Shown here piece by piece: positions 18,719-27,700 of a stretch of 64,000 nt of DNA. Made by a program: the position numbers and the translations under genes. Source of the DNA: Bog-532 sp963742875 (GTDB lineage: Bacteria; Actinomycetota; Actinomycetes; Streptosporangiales; Streptosporangiaceae); contig CAVUNO010000015.1 in the NCBI GenBank assembly GCA_963742875.1, positions 1 through 64,000 on the forward strand, written 5' to 3'. The number at the start of each line of letters is the position of its first letter. Positions within the stretch are counted from its first letter, which is position 1. The notes under the pieces were generated by a model. That model saw only the letters and a list, made by a program, of their open reading frames with translations, was not told the DNA's origin and did no database searches.

Positions 18719-19595
18719 TCAGGTGCGCGCCGGTGGGGCGACCACCGCGTCGGCGGCGGCGAGCGCGTCGGCAACCAGGTCGGCCGTGTCCTCCGTGCCC
18801 GCGGCCAGCCGGATCAGGCCTAGCGGAACCCCGGACGCGGCAATCTGTTCCTGGCTGAGCATGCCGCGCCACATGGACGCCGGATGCACGGGTAGAGATT
18901 CCACGCCGCCGAGGCTGGCCGCCCGGCGGACGTAGCGCAGCCGGCCGAGGAACGCGTCGGCCGCCTCGAAACCGCCGGCGAGTTCAATGCCGAGTACCCC
19001 GCCGAAACCGCTCATCTGGCTGTGCGCCAGTGCGTGTCGGCCGACCCGGAGGCATTCGAAAACGCGCTGACTCCGCAGACCCGCCTGATTCTGGTGGGAT
19101 CGCCGAGCAATCCGCTGTTGCAGATCACCGACCTGCGCGCCGTCGCGGACCTGGCCCGCGCGCACAACGTGCTGACCATAGCCGACAACACCTTCGCCAC
19201 TCCTGGTCCACTTGGGTAGTCGACACGCCCAGCCGGGGCAGCAGGTTCAGCAGCACCGACGCCGTGCCCCCGTAGGTGGACTTCTGCCCGATCACGTGGT
19301 CACCGGCGGACACCAGGGCCAGCACGGCGGTGGTGAGTGCGGCCATCCCGGATGCGGTGACCATCGCCGCCTCGGTGTGCTCCAGTTCCGCGACCACTGC
19401 CGCGACCTGCGCGTGGTTGGGGTTGCCGAAGCGGGTGTAGAAACCCTGGCCCCGCCGGTCGACGGCGGCCTGCGCGAACTGCTCCGCATCCTCGGCCCAG
19501 AACGTCGCCGTCTGGTAGATGGGCGGTGCCACGGCACGGCTGGGATGGACGTCGCGATCGGCGTGAATGGCAACCGTGCTGATGCTGCCCGACAT
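18719..19595 (-). pseudogene. Cys/Met PLP-dependent lyase with inverted and deleted interior
   Basis: The minus strand carries the N-terminus (ATG 19595, GGAAGGGGAACC upstream): SISTVAIHADRDVHPSRAVA, YTRFGNPNHAQVAAVVAELE, GMAALTTAVLALVSAGDHVI, STYGGTASVLLNLLPRLGVS. It also carries the C-terminus: SQMSGFGGVLGIELAGGFEA, RRAASLGGVESLPVHPASM, GLIRLAAGTEDTADLVADAL. The middle piece with the PLP-binding aspartate lies on the opposite strand at about 19037-19208. About 140 residues, including the PLP lysine region, are missing. It was a cystathionine gamma-synthase or methionine gamma-lyase type enzyme and cannot work now. A divergent Lrp/AsnC gene follows. Confidence 0.82.
19037..19208 (+). other. 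Inverted internal segment of the PLP lyase gene
   Basis: On the plus strand this 170-bp piece reads ADPEAFENALTPQTRLILVG, then SPSNPLLQITDLRAVADLAR and NVLTIADNTFATP. That is the family's PSNP and DNTFATP core, which should be on the minus strand between GVSTTQVD and the PLP-lysine region. GCGTGTCG occurs in opposite orientation near both borders (about 19033 and 19213), a possible microhomology for the inversion. Confidence 0.8.
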
Positions 19596-19745
19596 GGTTC
19601 CCCTTCCGGTGGACCATCTGGTGACACCACAAGCCTGGCCGGCCCGCACGCCGACGCGAACCGATGCCGGCAACTTTGGCAGCAAGTTGCCGCCAGCTCG
19701 AGGCACCTGATTGTGGTAGACACAGCATCAGAGCAATAATCTGCC

Positions 19746-20192
19746 ATGATGGACGAGGTGGACCGGTCAATACTGGCTGTGCTCGAAAAGCACGGCCGGA
19801 TCAGCAACGCCGATCTCGCCGCCCGGGTTGGCCTGTCGCCATCGCCCTGCCTCCGGCGTGTGCGCCGGCTGGAGAAGACCGGGGTGATCCGCGGTTACCG
19901 GGCACTGATCGATCCGGCCGCAGTCGGTCGCAGCCTGCGGGTGTTCGCTGGTGTCAGGCTGGTGCGGCACGCCCGCGCCGATGTGGTCGCATTCGAACGT
20001 GCGGTCGTCCGGCTGCCCGAAGTGGTGCACAGCCACCACGTCACCGGCAACTACGACTACCTGCTCCAGGTCGAGGTCGCCGACCTGCCCGCCTACGAGG
20101 ACTTCCACGCCAACCAGCTGGCCAGCCTGCCCGGCGTGGCCATGGTGACCAGCTACGTCACCATGAAGGTGCTCTCCGCCGACACCACGTGA
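19746..20192 (+). CDS. Lrp/AsnC family transcriptional regulator
   Basis: 148 residues. The N-terminal winged helix (DEVDRSILAVLEKHGRISNA, ADLAARVGLSPSPCLRRVRR) is followed by the RAM ligand-binding domain (GYRALIDPAAVGRSLRVFAG, HVTGNYDYLLQVEVADLPAY). No ribosome binding site precedes the ATG, and a leaderless transcript is possible. It is divergent from the decayed Cys/Met lyase with 150 bp between starts, the usual arrangement for an amino-acid-responsive regulator of such a lyase. Now an orphan regulator if that target is dead. Confidence 0.88.
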   Translation: MMDEVDRSILAVLEKHGRISNADLAARVGLSPSPCLRRVRRLEKTGVIRGYRALIDPAAVGRSLRVFAGVRLVRHARADVVAFERAVVRLPEVVHSHHVTGNYDYLLQVEVADLPAYEDFHANQLASLPGVAMVTSYVTMKVLSADTT

Positions 20193-20716
20193 TCAACTAG
20201 ATCGACGCCGGATCGAAGGGCGAAGGCCATCCCCTGTTCCGAGATCACCCAATCCTGTGTCGCCCATACCTATCTGTGGTCAGTACGCCTAGATCGGAAA
20301 CTTCCTCCGTAAAGGCCGCTACTGAGTAGAAGATTCTTGCCGCCCTCCGAGCCAGCCACGCAGGCAACGTAACGGACGTTCTGCGCGCATTGGCTCGCGA
20401 ATGCCTACCGTTTCAGTAGGCATTCCTAATCGGCGTTCTGAACGGTTTGGCTACAGTCAGGCCAACCTGGTCAGTCACGCTCCGTGACAGCCAAATCCGC
20501 GCAAAGAGCGCTGCCATTGATCATGGTCCTATGTGCAGATAAATAGGCCGCTAACAGCCCTAACGGAAGATCGTGCCCCTGCCCGGCTGGCCGGGAGAGT
20601 TGATCGCTGCTGGGATGTCGTGCGCGCCCGCTGGGGCGTGAGCACTGTTTCATTAGCGCGCTGATTGTTCTCCCGCGGGCTGCCGGCCAGATCCAGGCTC
20701 TTGGGACGGGAGATGC
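20193..20716. other. Intergenic region and left end of second IS110
   Basis: No gene recognised. The right part is the non-coding leader of the second IS110 copy and may contain its bridge RNA. The most obvious structure is the hairpin at 20399-20425. Confidence 0.45.
20399..20425. terminator. Perfect 10-bp hairpin
   Basis: GAATGCCTAC and GTAGGCATTC are perfect complements around a 7-nt loop. There is no T-run. It could terminate the Lrp-family transcript or be part of the IS110 non-coding RNA; position allows both. Confidence 0.45.
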
Positions 20717-21951
20717 ATGCGGTTGTTCGGGGGAGATGACTGGGCTGAGGACTATCACGACCTGGAGCTGATGGACGAGCAGGGCCGGGTGCTGGCCCGC
20801 AAGCGGCTGCCCGAGGGGGTGGCCGGGATGGCCCGGCTGCACGCCCTGATCGGGGAGCAGCTCGGCGAGGACACGGACGATTCGGAGGTGGTGATCGGGA
20901 CCGAGACAGACCGCGGCCCGTGGGTAGCCGCGCTGGTGGCGGCCGGGTACACGGTGTACGGTGTGAACCCTCTGCAGGCCTCCCGCTACCGGGAACGCCA
21001 CGGCGTGTCCGGGGCCAAGAGCGACACTGGCGACTCGCACATGCTGACGGACATGGTGCGCACCGACTCCCACCAGCTGCGTGCCGTGGCGGGCGACACC
21101 CCGGAGGCGGAGGCGGTCAAGGTGGTGGCGCGGGCGCATAAGACGCTGATCTGGGAACGGACCCGGCAGGTGCAGCGGCTGCGGCACCAGCTGCGGGAGT
21201 ACTTCCCCGCCGCGCTGGCGGCCTTCGAGGACCTGGACGCCCCCGACGCGCTGGAGCTGCTGGGCAAGGCGCCGGACCCGGCACGGGCCGCGAGGCTGAC
21301 CCGCGCGCAGGTCAGCGCGGCGCTTAAGCGCGCCCGCCGCCGCGGGATACCGGACAAGGCGACCGCGATCATGGCGGCGCTGCGCAGCCCGCAGCTGGGC
21401 CAGCCGCTGGCCGTCACCGCCGCCTACGCCGTCGCCGCCCGGTCGCTGATCGCGGTGATCACCACCCTCAATGAGCAGGTCAAGACCCTGCAAGGGCAGG
21501 TGGAGGCGGATTTGGCCGGCACCCGGACGCTGAGGTCTACCTGTCCCAGCCCGGCCTGGGACCCGTCCTCGGCGCCCGGGTCCTCGGCGAGTTCGGCGAC
21601 GACCCGGACCGGTATGTCAGCGGCAAGGCCCGCAAGAACTACGCCGCCACTTCCCCGATCACCCGCGCGTCGGGGAAGAAGAAGGTCGTCGCCGCCCGGT
21701 TCATCCGCAACGACCGGCTCACCGACGCGCTGATGGCCCAGGCCATGAGCGCCCTGAACGCCTCGCCCGGCGCCCGCGCCCTCTACGACGCTGAGCGTGC
21801 CCGCGGCGCAGAGCACAACCCTGCCCTGCGCAAGCTCGCCAACCGGCTCGTCGGCATCCTGCACGGCTGCCTCAAAACCCGCACCCCCTACGACGAGGCA
21901 ATCGCCTGGCCCCAGCGGGAAAGCATCCCTCAATCTGACGCTGCAGCTTGA
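20717..21951 (+). pseudogene. IS110-family transposase, one-base deletion
   Basis: The DEDD domain (DDWAEDYHDLELMDEQGRVL, VIGTETDRGPWVAALVAAGY, SGAKSDTGDSHMLTDMVRTD) is intact up to residue 265. Near 21513 one base is missing in GATTTGGCCGG; adding it gives the family's GRHPDAEVYLSQPGLGPVLG. The Tnp_20 part (RKNYAATSPITRASGKKKVV) continues in the next frame to 21951. It differs from the IS110 at 11.3-12.3 kb, so these are two separate elements. Confidence 0.82.
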
Positions 21952-22230
21952 CATTAAAGCTCCTGGGATGTTTTCCGTGGTTGGGGGCGCGGCTGGGAAG
22001 GAGTGGGCGGCCGGTGCTGGTCCCCGGTCGCCGGGTCGACGTCTGCCTCGGTGCCTCCCTCGGGCTAGCGTGTGCGGCCGGCTCAACTGGCCGCGCTAGC
22101 CTCGGGTGGTGCGGTCATAGTTGGGCTGTCCACTCAATGACCAGGCGGCGGCCACCTATTTTTTCGGATTTGTCTCGTCTCCCTATGCTGCGGGAAACTC
22201 GCCACGGATCGGCGCGCGGGGGTCCGGGGG

Positions 22231-24135
22231 TCAGACCTTGCGCCAGCCGGGTATCCAGGCGCCGTCGCGCACCTCGTAGTCGCCGAACAGCGCCGGGGCC
22301 TCGGCGCGCATCAGCTCGCCGATCTTGCCGAATACCAGGCGGATCTCCTCCTCCGCCCCGGGATCGGTCCGCGACTCGATGGTGTGCCGCAGCGTACGGA
22401 CGTTCGCCGACCACACCAGCCCGGTGGCCACCCCGTCGGGCGCGAGCCGGCGCATGAACGAGGTCTTGTGCTTCTTCTCGTGGAAGGGCACGCCCTCCTC
22501 GTCGAGCCCGAAGTGGTCGGCCATCCAGCGCTGGAAGTTCTCCATCTCGGAGAGGAGCACCCCCGCTCGCTTCATCAGTTCTTCGTCTTGGCGAGCCCAT
22601 TCCGGGAACCAGAACGGGATGTCCGCGAGCCGTACGAACCGCAGCGATTCCTGCGACACCGCCGTCCCGGGCCGGTGCCTGACAATCTCATGCGTATTCC
22701 CCGAGACGGTCGGCTTGCCGTTGCGGCGAACGAAGAGCAGCCCATTGGGCACTGAGACGCAATGCACCATCCCGTCGTATGGCTCCATGCCGTCGTTGTA
22801 GCCATCATCGTTGAGGTACCTGCTGGGAGGAGCCTGATGGCGCTGATGGTTAACCAAGGGAGCCAGGCGCCTCGTGACGATGGAGACGATATAGCTGACC
22901 CGGAGGTTGCGGAAACGTTGGCCACTGCGCATGACGCGTTCGAGACCGATGCGGTCATCGACGCGCACATTTGCCGACCACCCTGCCTTGATGGCCAGGA
23001 CCTGGAGATCATCCGCCATCTCGGCCGAGGAGGTGTAGATGACCCGGTGGTTAGCGGAACGGTGGGTAGTCCCGTCGCCCTCGATCACGGCCTCCAGGAA
23101 GACCCGGATGAGCTCTGGCGACCATTCCTGAACCATCGCGGGTACGCGCTTCTCGTGCGCGTGGCCTAGTTCAGCGAGCATGTCCCGCAGCGGCGTGCAC
23201 TGGGTGCGCACCCCGCCGCAGCCTGACACCGGGAGATAGGCCGGAAGCCCCATGGCGCGGATCGTATCCACCATCCTGTCCAGGATGGGACCGCGGTTCT
23301 GCGCCAGGATGATCTGGTGGCCGTAGGTGCATCCCTCGGCAAGGTAATAGCCAAGGAAGCGAGCAAACGGCTCGGCAGGAAAGGTCCTCTCCGCGTAGGT
23401 ACGGACGCATGCCGCGCCGTTGTCTGACCGTTTCCACACGCGAGTAGCGGCAGGGATCGTGACGGTGAGCGGCGTGGCGCCGGCCCATCGCGCAGACTTC
23501 TGATACTTAACGCGCTTGTGCAGGAGGTCCGTAGCCTGCACAATGCCAAACCGTTCTTCCTTCCGCTTGGCCGCCTGCGTGTCATGACGCTGCACCCACA
23601 TGCGGTGGTTAGGCGTCACCAGCAGGTCCACCTGCTCCGACCGCACCCGGTACATGGGGCCGTTGTAGTCACCGTGAAAGACCTCGGTGGCCTTCTGGTA
23701 CTCAAGTTCACCGGAAGCCGGGTTAAGCGTCCCGAAGGTCTCTGACCCGTCGACCTTCGGCCACGGCTTCCAGCCGTCGGTGGTGAGCACCTCGGTGTCG
23801 TCGTCGTAACAGCACACCCGGCTCACGTTGTGCAGGACGAACGTGAAATTCACGTGCTCCAGGACCGAGCCGTGCGCGCTGGCCAGGATGTTCTCCAGGT
23901 ACTTGGCCTGGTTGGTGCGGATGCGGGTGACGTTGGGGTTCAGCCCAGGGTCCCAGGACCGGTAGCAGAGCCGGCCCGCGAACTCGGCGAGATTCTGCGC
24001 GTCGTTATCCAGGTCGCCGCGGTCCAGCCGCTCTAGCCAGGCGTCGCCGCCGACCTCACGCAGATACTCCGTGACCGCCTCGTAGTCGAGCTGGGGCCGC
24101 GCCACCAGCAGGACTTCCGGCTCAACGCTCCTCAT
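22231..24135 (-). CDS. thyX: Flavin-dependent thymidylate synthase with intein
   Basis: From the ATG at 24135 the product is 634 residues; an in-frame GTG lies 21 nt upstream. ThyX methylates dUMP to dTMP using methylene-tetrahydrofolate, FAD and NADPH. The N-extein has LDNDAQNLAEFAGRLCYRSW and NPNVTRIRTNQAKYLENILA. The C-extein starts THEIVRHRPGTAVSQESLRF, which is the ThyX RHR signature. A 372-residue intein separates them. Joined exteins give about 262 residues, the normal ThyX length. The reading frame is undamaged. It follows the trpE-trpG gene on the same strand, with 180 bp between them. Confidence 0.92.
   Translation of the reverse strand: MRSVEPEVLLVARPQLDYEAVTEYLREVGGDAWLERLDRGDLDNDAQNLAEFAGRLCYRSWDPGLNPNVTRIRTNQAKYLENILASAHGSVLEHVNFTFVLHNVSRVCCYDDDTEVLTTDGWKPWPKVDGSETFGTLNPASGELEYQKATEVFHGDYNGPMYRVRSEQVDLLVTPNHRMWVQRHDTQAAKRKEERFGIVQATDLLHKRVKYQKSARWAGATPLTVTIPAATRVWKRSDNGAACVRTYAERTFPAEPFARFLGYYLAEGCTYGHQIILAQNRGPILDRMVDTIRAMGLPAYLPVSGCGGVRTQCTPLRDMLAELGHAHEKRVPAMVQEWSPELIRVFLEAVIEGDGTTHRSANHRVIYTSSAEMADDLQVLAIKAGWSANVRVDDRIGLERVMRSGQRFRNLRVSYIVSIVTRRLAPLVNHQRHQAPPSRYLNDDGYNDGMEPYDGMVHCVSVPNGLLFVRRNGKPTVSGNTHEIVRHRPGTAVSQESLRFVRLADIPFWFPEWARQDEELMKRAGVLLSEMENFQRWMADHFGLDEEGVPFHEKKHKTSFMRRLAPDGVATGLVWSANVRTLRHTIESRTDPGAEEEIRLVFGKIGELMRAEAPALFGDYEVRDGAWIPGWRKV
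22696..23811 (-). other. Intein with LAGLIDADG homing endonuclease
   Basis: 372 residues inserted directly before the ThyX THEIVRHR motif. It starts with Cys (CYDDDTEVLTTDGW, block A), has block B with TPNHRMWV, two LAGLIDADG helices (FLGYYLAEGC and FLEAVIEGDG) and ends NGLLFVRRNGKPTVSGN before the +1 Thr. The terminal Asn is present but the usual penultimate His is Gly (SGN). Both splice-junction nucleophiles (Cys1, Thr+1) are present, so splicing is expected. Confidence 0.9.
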
Positions 24136-24312
24136 GTCACAGCACTCTAACGACACCGCCTGCCCGATCCGCCCCGTCTGGCCACATAGCCCTGCGTGGC
24201 GCGCCCGAATGCCGGCGGTGCCGCGGCGAGAAACACAGCGGGGTTACGGGGGTGGCGGTGCGCAGCGCCGATCGCCGCGAGCCGGGGCCTTGTGCCTCGG
24301 CGAGCGACGATG

Positions 24313-26595
24313 CTACGGCGAGGTACCCCAGCGGGTGCGAAGCACACGTGGGGGGTTCCGGGGGGTCATCCCCCGGGCTAACACAGCGCGGGCGCGGCAG
24401 AGGCGGAGGACGTTGGCGATGACGAGGTGGCCGGCCCGGCCGGAGGCAGTCAGGATCGACTCCGGATGGAACTGGACGCCCCAGCGCCCGGCCACGGGAT
24501 CCTCGATGGCCATCACCACGCCGTCCGGGGTCGTCGCGGTCACCTCGAAACCCCCCTTGACCTGCCCGGGCCGCGCGTAGATGGAGTGGTACCGCGCACC
24601 GGTGAACTCTGCGGGCAGTCCGTTCAGCAGCTCGCCGCCCTGGACCTGGATCACACCCGGCTTGCCGTGCGCGGGCTCGGCCAGCAGGGACAGCTCACCC
24701 CCCGCGTGCTCGACCATGGCCTGCAGGCCCAGGCACACGCCGAACGCGGGCAGTCCCCGGTCGTCGAGCTCGCTGAGCAGGCCATCGCATGCGAAGTCCA
24801 TGGGCCGGCCCGGGCCCGGGGACAGCACCACCAGATCGGGAGCGTAGGAATCCAGCAGCGCCGGCCGGAAACCGGCCCGCAGGGTGGTGACCACCGCGCC
24901 TTGCTGACGGAAGTAATCAGCCAGCGTGTGCACGAATGAGTCCTGGTGGTCTACGAGCAGGACGCGCAGCCCGGACCCGGGACGGCCCTCCCCCGCCTCG
25001 ACGACGGCGGGCCCGGCGTCTCCGGTGCCGGTGAGCGCTCCCGGCAACGTCCGTTCGGCGTCCTTGAGGGTTTCGATCAGCGCGCGCGCCTTGATCTGCG
25101 TCTCGCGCTCCTCCGCCTCCGGGTCCGAATCGAACAGCAGGGTGGCGCCGGCCCGCACGGCCGCGATCCCGTCCCGGATGTGTGCGGTACGCAGGGTCAG
25201 GCCGGTGTTCATGCCGCCGTCGAAGCCGACGGCGCCGACGGCGCCCCCGTACCAGCGGCGCGGGGTGGCCTCGTGGTCCTCGATGAACTGCATGGCCCAC
25301 GTCTTCGGCGCCCCGGTGATCGTCACCGCCCACATGTGGGTGAGGAACGCGTCGAGCGCGTCGAACCCGGGCCGCAGCTTGCCCTCCACGTGGTCGACGG
25401 TGTGGATCACCCGGCTGTACAGCTCGATCTGGCGGCGCCCGATGACCTGGACGCTGCCCGGCTCGCAGACGCGCGACTTGTCGTTGCGGTCCACGTCGGT
25501 GCACATGGTCAGCTCGGACTCCTCCTTCAGTGATCCGAGCAGCGTGCGGATGTTCGCCGCGTCCTCCAGCGGGCCCTCGCCGCGGGCGATCGTCCCCGCG
25601 ATGGGGCACGTCTCCACCCGGTCCCCGGTGACCCGGACATACATCTCCGGGGACGCGCCGACCAGGTACTCCCCCTCGCCCAGGTTGAACATGAACTCAT
25701 ACGGCGCCGGATTACGCTGACGCAGCCGCTCGTAGAACGCCGACGGGGTCGGGCAGCGCCCGTAGAAGACGTGACTGGGCACGACCTCGAACAGGTCGCC
25801 GCGCGCGAACCGCTCTCTCGCCTCCGCCACGACCTGGGCGTATGACCCCGGCTTGGGCTGTTCCGGCAGGTCCTGGGAAACTCCGGGCCGGGGGCTGGCC
25901 GGGCCCGTCCCGGCCGGCGCAGTGGGCCCGGTCAGGCGGGGCAGGCCGGCGGTGGAGGCCCCGTCCACCTCGAACTCGTAGGCGTGGCGGGTGGCCTGCT
26001 CGCGCTTGCGGTCCAGCACGTAGATCTCATCGGGCAGGTGCAGCACGAGGTCGCGCTGGTCGGCCGGGCGGTCCAGGCTCAGCCGGACGGGCTCGAACTG
26101 GAACGCCAGGTCGTACCCGAACGCCCCGTACAGGCCCAGGTGCGAGTCCTCGCCGCCGAACGCCGCGATGATCTCGCGGAGCGCGGTGAACACGGTGGGG
26201 CGCCGGCTCCGTTCCTCTTCGGTATAGGCGCGGTCCGGCTCCGGGATGACGACTTCCACGCCGTCGGCGGTACGGTCGCCCACCGGGGTGCCGGCCCGCA
26301 GCAGGGCCGCGCCGATGACCGGGAGCAGTACCCGGCCGCGGTCGTTCAGCGCCCGGGCCCCGATGCGGCGGCCGCGGGCCACGATCTCCACGCACGGGTC
26401 GGCGTAGGCGATGTGCCAGCGGCTGTAGCGTCCCGGATACTCCATGCCCGAGCTGAGCACGCCGCCGCGGCGCTCGTCGACGGCGCGCGACACGTCGGCC
26501 AGCAGGTCCGGGTCGAACGGCCCCGCGGTGCGGGTGACGCGCACGCCGCCGGCGGTCTCGAAGGTGGTCAGCTCGTTATGCGGTTCGGAGTCCAC
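24313..26595 (-). CDS. trpE: Anthranilate synthase, fused TrpE-TrpG
   Basis: 760 residues from the GTG at 26595 (AAAGG upstream). The chorismate-binding TrpE part covers about 1-510, with CPIAGTIARGEG, ESELTMCTDVDRNDKSRV, HMWAVTITGAPKTWAMQF and RRWYGGAVGAVGFDGG. After a linker, the class I glutamine amidotransferase part (about 540-745) has VVLSPGPGRPMDF, AFGVCLGLQAMVEHAGG with the Cys nucleophile, and WGVQFHPESILT with the His. It makes anthranilate from chorismate and glutamine, the first step of tryptophan synthesis. Such fusions are known in some actinobacteria and rhizobia. The upstream leader peptide and attenuator point to biosynthetic (Trp) rather than phenazine use. Confidence 0.9.
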   Translation of the reverse strand: MDSEPHNELTTFETAGGVRVTRTAGPFDPDLLADVSRAVDERRGGVLSSGMEYPGRYSRWHIAYADPCVEIVARGRRIGARALNDRGRVLLPVIGAALLRAGTPVGDRTADGVEVVIPEPDRAYTEEERSRRPTVFTALREIIAAFGGEDSHLGLYGAFGYDLAFQFEPVRLSLDRPADQRDLVLHLPDEIYVLDRKREQATRHAYEFEVDGASTAGLPRLTGPTAPAGTGPASPRPGVSQDLPEQPKPGSYAQVVAEARERFARGDLFEVVPSHVFYGRCPTPSAFYERLRQRNPAPYEFMFNLGEGEYLVGASPEMYVRVTGDRVETCPIAGTIARGEGPLEDAANIRTLLGSLKEESELTMCTDVDRNDKSRVCEPGSVQVIGRRQIELYSRVIHTVDHVEGKLRPGFDALDAFLTHMWAVTITGAPKTWAMQFIEDHEATPRRWYGGAVGAVGFDGGMNTGLTLRTAHIRDGIAAVRAGATLLFDSDPEAEERETQIKARALIETLKDAERTLPGALTGTGDAGPAVVEAGEGRPGSGLRVLLVDHQDSFVHTLADYFRQQGAVVTTLRAGFRPALLDSYAPDLVVLSPGPGRPMDFACDGLLSELDDRGLPAFGVCLGLQAMVEHAGGELSLLAEPAHGKPGVIQVQGGELLNGLPAEFTGARYHSIYARPGQVKGGFEVTATTPDGVVMAIEDPVAGRWGVQFHPESILTASGRAGHLVIANVLRLCRARAVLARGMTPRNPPRVLRTRWGTSP

Positions 26596-26637
26596 GTGGG
26601 CACCTTTGTCCGGGCCCAGGCCCCGGCGGGAACGAAA

Positions 26638-26665
26638 AACGACCGCCGTTTCCCGGGCGATCGTT
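26638..26665 (-). terminator. Attenuator terminator of the trp leader
   Basis: On the minus strand AACGATCGCC pairs with GGCGGTCGTT (one G-T pair) around an 8-nt loop, directly followed by TTTTTC. It lies between the Trp-Trp leader peptide and the GTG of trpE, where a ribosome-controlled attenuator is expected. Confidence 0.8.
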
Positions 26666-26700
26666 TCATGATCTGCGCAGTACGCGAGCCATCACGCCGC

Positions 26701-26742
26701 CTATGGGCGGCGCCACCACTGCAGGCTCGGCACGGCTCGCAC
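26701..26742 (-). CDS. trpL: trp leader peptide with tandem Trp codons
   Basis: A 13-codon frame, GTG to TAG, encoding MRAVPSLQWWRRP. Two adjacent TGG codons lie 35-40 nt before the terminator hairpin. Tandem Trp codons in so short a frame, followed by a terminator and trpE, are diagnostic of ribosome-mediated transcription attenuation: stalling at WW under Trp starvation would prevent the terminator. The ribosome binding site is weak, and a start elsewhere in the frame is possible. Confidence 0.75.
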   Translation of the reverse strand: MRAVPSLQWWRRP

Positions 26743-26854
26743 AGCGGTCAGCTTAGCGGGTCGGGCCGGCCACCGCCAGCGACCGGGAGCGCCCGCGCGT
26801 TACTGTCATCCCCGACGCCGGCGTACCGGAGTCCCCGCGCACTACGCGGCCCTG

Positions 26855-27238
26855 GTGCTGCGCGAGTGCGTCCGGCCCGGGCAGGCCGAAGGGGCCGTCG
26901 GGGCGGTCGGGGCGGTCGGCCGGTTCGCCGACGGCGTGGAAGACGCGGCCCGGGTCATCGCGGGATCGCTGCGGAGCCTTCGGCCGCCGGGCGACATGCT
27001 CCCGCTGCGAGAGTGGCAAACGGCCATCTACGACCAGCTCTCCGGACCTGCTGGGGTCCATCTCGGGGCTGATGGGGCTAATGCGGTTGATGGGATCCAG
27101 CCCGGAGCTGATGGGGACGAGGGTGGGCCGGCCGCGGACCTGGCGAGGCCGGCCGAGGTCCTGACCGGCGCAACCGATGAGGTCACCGACGCGCTCGACA
27201 CCGCCGCTGACGTGCTCCGCCGCCGGCTGAGCGGATAG
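26855..27238 (+). CDS. Hypothetical protein, weakly supported
   Basis: 127 codons with strong G/C at third positions throughout, which supports coding. Contains AARVIAGSLRSLRPPGD and a C-terminal amphipathic helix EVTDALDTAADVLRRRL. The middle has a repetitive Gly-Ala-Asp stretch. No family recognised, no clear ribosome binding site, and the frame is open upstream of the ATG, so it could be a fragment. Confidence 0.35.
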   Translation: MLRECVRPGQAEGAVGAVGAVGRFADGVEDAARVIAGSLRSLRPPGDMLPLREWQTAIYDQLSGPAGVHLGADGANAVDGIQPGADGDEGGPAADLARPAEVLTGATDEVTDALDTAADVLRRRLSG

Positions 27239-27261
27239 AAATCAATACCGGATTGCAATCT

Positions 27262-27562
27262 CTGCTGTGCGCCGGGAACCGAGCTGATCGCTGACTACGC
27301 CGTACCTGATGACCTGCAGGATGACCGCGGACGTGAGTACGCGCGGCTCGTCGCGCAGGCGCTGGCGGAGCGGGGCGAACCGTGGCTGACGTTCCTGTCC
27401 CCGGCGCAGATGTCCGCCCTGCTGAACGAACATGGCTTCGGGGCCGTCACGCACGCCGGGGCGCGCGAGATGGTGGGCCCCGGGCTCTGGGACCGTTCCG
27501 ACGCCCTGCAGCCGTCCCGCCTGTTCCAGCTAGCCGATGCGCGGGTCCGCCTGGCGTCATGA
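27262..27562 (+). pseudogene. SAM-dependent methyltransferase (TIGR00027 type) C-terminus
   Basis: In one frame ending at the TGA at 27560-27562 the sequence reads GTELIADYAVPDDLQDDRGR, ALAERGEPWLTFLSPAQMSA and LLNEHGFGAVTHAGAREM. This is the C-terminal third of the leucine carboxyl methyltransferase-like family. The SAM-binding N-terminal two thirds and the start are missing. Confidence 0.6.
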
Positions 27563-27700
27563 TCAATTAGCCGAACGGGCGTACGGGGGAGATCTACCCG
27601 CCGTGGCGGGCGTACTGGCCGCCGAAGCCGCCTGGGTGGTAGGAAGTCGGTGGCCGGAACGCGGCGCCGCCCGCGGACGGCCCGGCGGGAGGCGGGGCAG

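Noticed and set aside
24313..26595. Phenazine-type PhzE rather than TrpE-TrpG
   Set aside because: The Trp-Trp leader peptide with attenuator directly upstream and the absence of other phenazine genes (the PhzF-like gene at 18 kb is a truncated generic family member) favour tryptophan synthesis.
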